A DNA stretch of 64,000 bases from Spirodela intermedia (Eukaryota; Streptophyta; Magnoliopsida; Alismatales; Araceae), in the NCBI GenBank assembly GCA_902729315.2, contig LR746266.1:2552759-2616758 (forward strand). Reading direction: 5' to 3'. Below, piece by piece: positions 55,517 to 64,000 of this stretch (positions are counted from its first letter, which is position 1; the number at the start of each line of letters is the position of its first letter). The translations under genes and the position numbers were made by a program. The notes under the pieces are model-generated. The model did no database searches. It saw nothing but the letters and a program-made list of their open reading frames with translations, and was not told the origin of the DNA.

Positions 55517-57145
55517 TAACATGACTCAGTCATTATATATTAAATCACACAAATCTAAAATTTATAAAACTAGAAAATACGAATTTTCAGATATTTAGAA
55601 GTATTTTTGAATAAATATATCAATTATAATTCAATAAAATTTTTAAAAATAGTGGTAATTTTCCAAGTCGATCATAGGAATGTAATATAATATTTGGTAA
55701 TTATTCAAAAATTTTCTCAATGAATACGAGTTTCTATGAAATTTATAGTAGGAAATGAAAAGGAAATATATTTAAAATTCACAAAAAGGGAAATAAGGGT
55801 GCGGACATCAGGATGACGTCAGCGCCCGGCGAACGCAAATCGGGCAGAAACAGAGTTTCGCCTGGTGATTTTTACGTAAGCGATTACAGACGATTTAATT
55901 GATCAAATTAAGATTTGTAAAAGCCGGAAAAATTGTAATAGAACAAAGTATATTTTGGTAAATTAAAATCACAAAAACTATCACTAAATGAAGCGTAAAG
56001 TAAGTTGAAAGCAGGAAAACAGAGTTCCAATGTCGTGACGGCAATGCGTCGGCAATGCACCGGAATCCTGAGCGTTTAGGAAGATCGTCGTGTAGTGTCC
56101 ACAGCCTCGAAGGATCTCCTTAGACAAAGATGACGTGGGCAATCTCTAGATCTCCTTGCGAAGTCTAGAGATTAATAAAATGGGTCGTCGAGTCATCTCC
56201 GGCAGCTGTCACCCAGCGGAGCGGAAAAACGGTGACTTTGCGGCTCTCCAGCGGCTGTCACCCAACAGAGAAGAGCTGGATGGAGGTGGGGCGCATGTCA
56301 AGGAGCTTCATCCTTAGGTCCGGGTAGCAAGAGGAGGCTCTTCATCGCATCTAGTACGCTCTCAAGAAGTGGCGACTCGTCTTTTGGCAGATCGTCCTCT
56401 TCTCGACGACGGCTTGTTCATCGATCAATCGAAGATGATTTACTCGATGGATTCACGATCCTTTTATTGCAAATCCTTTAGCAATTTTAGTAGCAATGCT
56501 CCGCGAATCGCATTGACGAGATTTTTGCCGATGATCCAGCGATTCTGGTTGCTTAGTCCTTCACCGGCGATCTGCAGGAAAGTCACGATGATCAGATAAA
56601 AATATTTGACTTTTGACTCTAGAAGGACTCGAACCCGCGCCGGTCGCCCACCTCTTCTGAGGAAGGTGTGACGCGGGTTTAGTCCCACATCAGTTGTGCG
56701 CCGATTTTTTGGGCGAATATATAGTAATGTTAGATTTGTAAGCAAAGTACCTTCTCTCGCGTGTACGACCACTCCTTGCCCCACAGCCAGCTGGCCACTG
56801 GTGACGTGGAAGGGGAGTGGCGCACACGTGCCCCTATCGGTCTAAGCCGCTCGAGCCCTTGCTTGCAGCTACTCCCCAACTGAGCTTCCGACCTGCTTGT
56901 GGGCCCAACTGGCCGACGAGGTCCCCCCATTTTGCAATATTTTTATTTTTATTTCTTGTTCTTTATTTATCTCAAAAGTAAGACTGTAAAAATCATATAA
57001 AATCACATAATTACCCAAAAATTCACGTTAATCAACTAAAAACCACTTTTCACACTTTAACACAAATATAAGTCTATTTATCATGAGTTAAGGCTAAAAC
57101 TATATTATTTACTAATTATTAACTCATGATAATGAAGACTAATCA
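55517..57145 (-). mobile_element. Solo LTR, copy C (inverted), perfect 5-bp TSD
   Basis: On the minus strand it runs from TGATTAGTCTTCATT (from 57145) to GAGTCATGTTA (55517), 1,629 bp. It aligns end to end with copies A, B and E. ATCCC at 55512-55516 and ATCCC at 57146-57150 form an exact target-site duplication. No internal retrotransposon sequence is present. It keeps the G-box and the B-box-like motif. Confidence 0.92.
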
Positions 57146-57537
57146 ATCCCCTTGGTTTTGATGTTACAAGTGAAAAATTATTTATTAAATATTGAGAGTT
57201 ATTTATATATGCCATTAAGTTAAATTAATTATTCAATGTGTTGTGTAATATCATATGAGTTATATTTATTGATTCAAGGTGTTAATTATTGAGATCCAAT
57301 GATTCTTCATGAAAGAAACACTTGATCATTGATCAAATATCCATTAAAGGATCACCCTTTGATAAAAAAGATATATACATGATTAAATTAATATAAGTAA
57401 CTTATGATTATGATATTATTTCCATTTATACATTTAAACTAACCTTGAAATAAATCCTCTAGTATTCTTAAATGGACTTTGATAGTTTTATACTCTCTCA
57501 TGTAGATAAGCCATCAAAAGAGTTCAAAAAAATAAAT
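57146..57537. other. AT-rich spacer between LTR copies C and D
   Basis: Unique-looking AT-rich DNA with nothing recognised. Copy D begins abruptly at its 3' edge without its own first ~290 bases. Confidence 0.5.
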
Positions 57538-57955
57538 GGCTCAAGCAACTAGGACCGATTGGGGCACGTGTGCACCACTCCCCTTCTACGTCATTGGTGG
57601 CCAACCGGCTGTGGGGCAAGGAGTAGTCATACACACGCGAGAAAGGTACTTGTTTGTAAATATAATATTACTATATATTTGCCTGAAACTTTGACGCACA
57701 AGTGATGTGGGACTAAACCCGCATCACACCTTCCCCAAAAAGGGTTCGATGATTTAAATACCTAAAAGACCCCTTATTTATAACAAAGATATACTATGAT
57801 GACGTCATTTGATAAGGGCATTAGAGTACTTATGTCAATCTCTCTCATATAGGTAGGCAACTGGTGCGAGTTTGAATCCTCCTAGAGTCAAAACTCATAT
57901 TTTTTTATCTAATTGTCACAACTTTCCTACAGATCGCTAGTGAAGGATTAAGTTG

Positions 57956-59592
57956 TGATAAGTCTTCATTATCATGAGTTAATAATTAATAAATAATATA
58001 GTTTTAGCCTTAACTCATGATAAATAGACTTATATTTATGTTAAAGTGTGAAAAGTGGTTTCAGTTGATTAATATGAATTTTTGGGTAATTATATGATTT
58101 TATACGAATTTATATGATTTTTATAGTCTTACTTTTGAGATAAATAAAGAAAAAGAAATAAAAGAAAAAAAAGACAAAATGGGGGGGACCTACTGGCCAG
58201 TTGGGCCCGCAAGCGGGTCAGAAGCACAGTTGGGGACTAGCTGCGAACAAGGGCTCGAGCAGCTTGGACCGATAGGGCACATGTGTGTCACCCTCCATCT
58301 ACGTCACCGGTGGCCAACCGGCTATGGGGCAAGGAGTGGTCGTACACACGTGAGAAAGGGACTTGATCAGAAATGTAATATTACTATATATTCACCAGAA
58401 ATGTCGGCGCACAACCAATGTGGGACTAAATCCGCGTCACCTTCCCCAGAAAGGGTGAGCAACCAGCACGGGTTCGAATCTTCCTAGAGCCAAAATTCAT
58501 ATTTTTTATCTGATTATCGTGGCTTTCCTACAGATCGCCGGTGAAGGATTAAGCAACTAGAATCGTTAGATCATCAGCGAAAATCTCGTCAACGCGATTC
58601 GTAGAGTATTGTTACTAAAATTGTTGAACGATTCGTGATAAAAAGATCGTGAATCCATCGAGTAAAGCATCTTCAATTGATTGACGAACAAGCCGTTGTC
58701 AGGAAGAGGATGATCCGCCGAGAGACGAGTCGCCACCTCCTAAGAGCGTACTGGATGCGATGAAGAGCCTCCTCTTGCTATGTAGACCTGAGGATGAAGC
58801 TCCCTAACACGCGCCCCACCTCCATCCAGCTCCTCTCCATTGGGTGACAACCGCCGGAGAGCCACAAAGTTACCATTTTTTCGCTCCGCCAGGTGACAGT
58901 CGTCGGAGACGATTCGACGACCCATTTCATTGATCTCTAGACTTTGCAAGGAGATCTAGAAATTGCCCATGTTGTCTTTGTCTAAGGAGAGCCTTTGAGG
59001 CCGTGGACACCACACGACAATCCTCCTAAATGCTCAAGATTTTGATGCATTGCCAACGCATCACCGCCGCAACGTCGAAACACTGTTTTACCACTTTCAA
59101 CTTAATTTCCGTTTCATTTAGTGATAATTTTTTTATTTTAAATTTACCAAGATATATTTCATTTCATTATGCTTCTTCTGGCTTTTACATATCTTAATTT
59201 GATCAATTAAATCATCTATAATCGTTTACGTAAGAATTGTCGGGTGGAACTCTGTTTCTGTCTGATTTGCATTCGTCGGGTGCTGATGTCATCATGATGT
59301 CCACACCCTTATTTTCTTTTTTTCGTAAATTTTAAATATATTTCTTTTTCATTTCTTAGTATAAAATTCATAGAAAATAGTATTATTTGCTGAAAATTCT
59401 GAATAATTACCAGATATTATATTACATCCCTGTGATCGACTTGGAAAATTATTGTTATTTTTGGAAGTTTTAATAAATTTTAATTGATATATTTATTTAG
59501 AAATACTTCTAAATATCCAAAAATATTACTATTTTTTAGTTTTATAAATTTTTAATTTGTGTGATTTACTATACAATGATTAAGTCACGTCA
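57956..59592 (+). mobile_element. Solo LTR, copy E (nested in copy D)
   Basis: A 1,637-bp LTR from TGATAAGTCTTC to AAGTCACGTCA, inserted into copy D. The flanks AGTTG (57951-57955) and AGCTG (59593-59597) form a 5-bp duplication with one transition. No internal domain. Confidence 0.9.
57969..58023. repeat. 14-bp palindrome arms near the LTR 5' end (copy E)
   Basis: TTATCATGAGTTAA (57969-57982) and its exact reverse complement (58010-58023) are separated by 27 AT-rich bases. The same pair is recognisable in copies A, C and (with changes) B and F, so it is a family trait and not a chance palindrome. Confidence 0.8.
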
Positions 59593-60626
59593 AGCTGCCA
59601 AAATCACTAGATCATCGGCAAAAATCTCATCAACGTGATTTATAAAGTATTGTTACTAAAATTGTTGAATGATTCATGATAAAAGGATCGTGAATCCATT
59701 GAGAAAAGCATCTCCAATTTATCGACAAACAAGCCGTCATTGGGAAGAGGACGATCCGCCAAGAGATAAGTCGCCACCTCTTGAGAGCGTGCCGGATGCG
59801 ATGAAGAGCCTCCTCTTGCTGCGCAAACTTGAGGATGAAGCTCCCTAACACACGCCCCACCTCCATCAAGCTCCTCTGTCGGGTGACAACCATTGGAGAG
59901 CCGCAAAGTCGCCAATTTCCGTTCTATTGAGTGACAGCCACCGAAGACAATTCGACGACCCATTTCATTGATCTCTAGGCTTTGCAAGGAGATCTAGAGA
60001 TTGCCCACGTCATCCTTGTCTAAGGAGAGCCCTCGAGGCTATCGACACTACACGACGATCCTTCCAAATGCTCAAGATTTTGACGCATCGCTGACGCATC
60101 GTCGTCATGACACCGTAACTCTATTTTCCTACTTTTAACTTAATTTTCACTTTAGTTAGTGATAATTTGTGTGGTTTAAATTTACCAAGATATACTTCTT
60201 CAATTACAATTCTTCTAGTTTCTATAGATCTTAATTTGATCAATTAAATCATCTATAATCGCTTATGTAAGAATCATCGGGTGGAACTCTATTTTTGTCC
60301 AATTCATGTTCGCCAGGCGGTGACGTCATTCTGACGTTCGTACCCTTATTTCTTTTTTTTATGATTTTTAAATATATTTTATTTTCATTTCTTAATGTAA
60401 AATTCATAAAAAATAGTATTCTTTAAGAAAAAATTTAAATAATTATTTGATATTATATTACATCCCTGTGATCGACTTGGAAAATTACCATTATTTTTGG
60501 AAGTTCTATTGAATTATAATTGATATATTTGTTTAGAAATACTTCTAAATATCTGAAAATTCATATTTTTTAGCTTTATAAATTTTAAATTTGCATGATT
60601 TACTATACAACGACTAAGTCACGTCA

Positions 60627-62864
60627 ATAGGACTTGTTAGTAGTTCAAAAATTAAGCTTTAATGACTAAAATAATATGCAATTTTAGACTAAACCACATC
60701 CCTCTCCCCTTCGTCAAACTTCTTAACCTTTATGAGACTATGAGGTCAAAGATTTTCACAAGGAAATGTTAAAACTAATGGAAGTGAAAGCTAGAAACTA
60801 GTTATTAATATATATCTGAAAAAGGGTAAAATGTAAGTTTTTTGATACATATTTAGACATAAATAAAACTCTAGTTCATATATTTAGGTTAATAATTTTT
60901 CATTTTTCTATAATGACATGATATTCTTACAAAAATGGTTAGTAGATAACAGATCTACAAAGCCATTAGATAGTTGAACAATTAAATAAGCTGATTATGA
61001 AATTTGTTTTTGAATTTTGACTTCAGTGATGATAGGATTTAAGAGCTTAATGAACTTAAAATCAAAATATTATTATATATGGCACAACCCTTTAGTACAT
61101 TTAATATTGAACCTAGATCAACAAGGGATGAATAAATCCAATCTTATTTTGAATTTTGGTCAACTATTTAAATCCTACCATTTCTTTTTTCTGTCATAAA
61201 TTTGTACCAATTTCTTAGATATAAATCTAGAATATTCAAGAATTTTTATATTGGTCTAGATCACACCATATCTCCACTCTTCAAGAATGCATCATTCTTG
61301 TGTCAGTTCAACAAAGTGTTATACAAACAATTGATTACCAAGTTCAGCTCAGAGTATTTCACCCTAAGATTATCTTCTAGCCATAGAGATTTTGGTGGCC
61401 CACTCCACTGGTGATTATAGCAATCCTAACTTAGGTGATTAAATTGAGATTAGTAACTGCTTTAACCAATACAAAATTTCTTTTGAGTTTGACACCATAT
61501 CTCTGAGAATGCCTCATTATTACTTTCATATTTGGATTTTCTGATATTTCAGTTTGACATCAGTTGCAGTTGGAAAATCTGGTTAGAAGGATGTTGAGTT
61601 ATGTACTAATTTATTTTGGCTATTCACATCGTAACCTATTTGATTGATAGAAGCAATGCATGCAGAAATAGGTTGAGAAAAATCCTAATGCATCTAATTC
61701 AAACTTTGATGTATCTGATCTTAATGTATTCCGACATCCAAGTCTGATCTTTATTGAAAGAGTGTTCAATTTCCCTTTGATTATTAAAGGAAGGTATTAA
61801 AATAAAACTCAAGATGGTAGGCAGGTCAAAGATGACTGCTCACAACTAACTAGTGATTCAAGAGAAACTTACAAACATAAATCTTCCCCTTTTATGTAAT
61901 TTTACGACTAATTTATTTTTACATAATTAGAAATTTGAATCATTGGAAATCAATTTACATTTCCTTTAAAGTTGTGACATGGTCAAAGGTAAGGTAGTTA
62001 GTGTATTTAGTAAACACATATGTATATATCCAAGTCTTATTGATTTAAATAAGTGTTTCAATAATAGGTTATCACAATATCTATCAATTTTGTATTTGAA
62101 CTGCATGAAATAAAACATGAACGTAAAGTGGACAGATTCATGACCTCAAACAAATCACCATTAAATTGATGACTTATTATGCTTCACATAGCCTTGCAAT
62201 TAGTACTTGTATACAACATTTAAAAAATATTGAAAAAATATAAATTGTATGTATTTAAATTAATTAACTGACATTATAGACATCCAATATATTGAATAAG
62301 CTTTTATACTAATATTATATTTGAAAAATTCACACCAAATCCAATGTCTTAAACATTCACATCAATAATAATTTTTTAAGGGTATTAGACTAATTATTTT
62401 AATAAACAAAATAGTAACTTCATGCATTAAATCTCATCTAGATTTTAGATTTCAGAACATGAGTAAGACATTAGTTAAATTATTGTATAGATATTTTTTT
62501 AACAAACTCAATCTCATGTCCACATGAATATGCATGTGTAGTGAATAATTATCTTAAATCAATCCATTTATTTGTGTGCTTTTCATCATTAAAACATATA
62601 TCCTTAGTTAGTGAACATGCATTAAAACATTTAAATAAACATGATTCTTGATGAAACACTATATTTTAAAGAGCCTAATTTTAGCCTAGATACTCGAATT
62701 TCTTAGTAACTATATTCAAACATGACTAATTTACCTGAACACATCATACTAGTTCAAATTATCATCCTAATATTCAATTTAAGTACTTTTACTGATCATG
62801 GATTAGTAATCTTTACCATCACAGGAGATTACAAGATTCAATTAGAATACTCATGTAGAATGTT
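60627..62864. other. AT-rich gene-poor spacer
   Basis: No supported gene, RNA or transposon domain. The short open frames around 61017-61414 and 62722-62904 are AT-rich, have no recognisable family features and are probably noise. Confidence 0.5.
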
Positions 62865-63372
62865 TAATAATGAAATATTAGAATGTTTAATTGAATGCAA
62901 ATAGACTCATTACCTCCTGAAAATGTTGAAATTATTGTCTGATTTCCTTGAGATGCTCTTATGAGAAACTTTATCATTACAAGTAATCGTAAATCCATAT
63001 TTGAGATTTGAATTTTGGACTGGTCTTATCCAACAAATAAAGATCAAATCTAACAACAAAATTCAAGAAAGTAGAAGATGTGAAGTTGCATTATCATCAA
63101 AAGGCTTTAAATATAGTTTAATAATGAAATATTAGAATGTTTAATTGAATGCAAATAGACTCATTACCTCCTGAAAATGTTGAAATTATCATCTGATTTC
63201 CTTGAGATGCTCTTATGAGAAACTTTATCATTACAAGTAATTGTAAATCCATATTTGAGATTTGAGTTTTGGACTGGTCTTATCCAACAAATAAAGATCA
63301 AATCTAACAACAAAATTCAAGAAAGTAGAAGATGTGAAGTTGCATTATCATCAAAAGGCTTTAAATATAGTT
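62865..63372 (+). repeat. Tandem duplication, two 254-bp units
   Basis: Units 62865-63118 and 63119-63372 are nearly identical; differences include attattgtc versus attatcatc and taatcg versus taattg. A short third partial copy of about 20-25 bases (GTTGCATTATCATCATAAGG) follows. Near identity points to a recent duplication. The unit codes for nothing recognisable. Confidence 0.9.
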
Positions 63373-63631
63373 GCATTATCATCATAAGGCTATACTTACC
63401 TAACGATGCGGGTCCCCTTGATAGTTGTGCTTTCCCACATAGTACCTCAACACAATACCTCACCACACAATAGCATAGTCATCATGGCGAAGTTCTTCAA
63501 GTACTAAACAAGCCTATATAGCTCGTGGGTGTGCACTTTTATCTTGTCAGTTGTGAACAAGTGTGGGGACATTGCAGTATGTATGATTATCTCATTGAGT
63601 AGGGAGAAGATGAGATCGAAATTATGGTCAC

Positions 63632-64000
63632 TAATAAGTCTTCATTGTCATGAGTTAATAATTAATTAATAATATATTTCAAATCTTAACTCGTGATAAA
63701 TAGACTTATATTTATGTTAAAATATGAAAAATATTTTTAAATTAATTAATATAATTTTTTAATTAATCATGTGATTTTGTGTGAATTTATATAATTTTTA
63801 TAATCATATTTTTGAGATAAAAAAAGAGAAATAAAATAAATTTTATAAAAAAAGTGGGAACCCACTAGCCAGTCAAGCCCATAAGTAGGTTAGAAGCAAA
63901 ATCAGATAGAGCCACAAGTAAGGGACTCAAGTGGCTAATGACTAGTAAGTGGCACATGTTCATCACTCCCCTTCCACACTACTAGTGGCTAGCTAGGCGT
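63632..64000 (+). mobile_element. LTR copy F (partial, runs off window end)
   Basis: Starts TAATAAGTCTTCATTGTCATG, with the TG start changed to TA, and follows the family sequence to the window end. The left flank is GTCAC (63627-63631); the right flank is outside the window. It is strongly AT-shifted and CpG-poor, so probably the oldest copy. Whether it is solo or part of a full element cannot be told. Confidence 0.8.

Larger units (their letters stand above)
57538..60626 (+). mobile_element. Solo LTR, copy D (5'-truncated, interrupted by copy E)
   Basis: Left part 57538-57955 starts inside the LTR (GGCTCAAGCAACTAGGACC aligns to about position 290). The right part 59598-60626 ends AGTCACGTCA. 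The left part also contains an insertion of about 107 bp (57746-57853) relative to the other copies. Missing 5' sequence means no target duplication can be read. It is CpG-depleted and therefore old. Confidence 0.85.

Overview
The window is nuclear DNA from a flowering plant. The evidence is GT-AG split genes for typical plant proteins (an SBT2-type subtilase, a GDH2-type glutamate dehydrogenase, a wall-associated kinase), AT-rich intergenic DNA, Ty1/copia relics and many solo LTRs. I cannot fix the species, and monocot versus eudicot is open. No CRISPR, operon, phage or bacterial signal was seen.

Region 1 (1-34,300) is genic, and all three genes lie on the + strand. A very long gene (1,992-26,348, 34 exons by my reading, 1,797 aa) encodes a TRM3/TARBP1-type SpoU RNA 2'-O-ribose methyltransferase. 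Its largest recognised intron holds an antisense Ty1/copia relic. It is followed after about 0.6 kb by a nine-exon SBT2-type subtilisin-like protease (26,938-30,417, 813 aa, one apparent GC-AG intron), and after about 1.25 kb by a nine-exon NAD(H)-glutamate dehydrogenase (31,670-34,272, 411 aa). The exon chains of all three genes keep phase from start to stop. There is no sign that they act together; they are ordinary unlinked housekeeping or secretory functions.

Region 2 (34,300-64,000) is mostly gene-poor. It has a decayed Ty1/copia gag with a primer-binding-site-like sequence (36.9-37.6 kb), long AT-rich stretches, and six copies (A-F) of one LTR family about 1.63 kb long. These begin TGATAAG, end CACGTCA, and five have recognisable 5-bp target-site duplications or near matches. 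Copy B is inserted in A, copy E in D, copy C is an inverted solo LTR with a perfect duplication, and F runs off the window. No internal retrotransposon sequence lies between any LTR ends, so all the complete copies look like solo LTRs.

The only other gene is a minus-strand wall-associated receptor kinase (50,583-53,311). It is interrupted by three in-frame stop codons but has no frameshift in its recognisable exons, so it reads as a young pseudogene that also lacks a recognisable EGF/transmembrane exon. A 254-bp tandem duplication lies at 62,865-63,372.

I found no convincing novel biochemical system. The most informative structure is the nested solo-LTR history and the conserved architecture of that LTR (a 5' palindrome, a G-box and a Pol III B-box-like motif).
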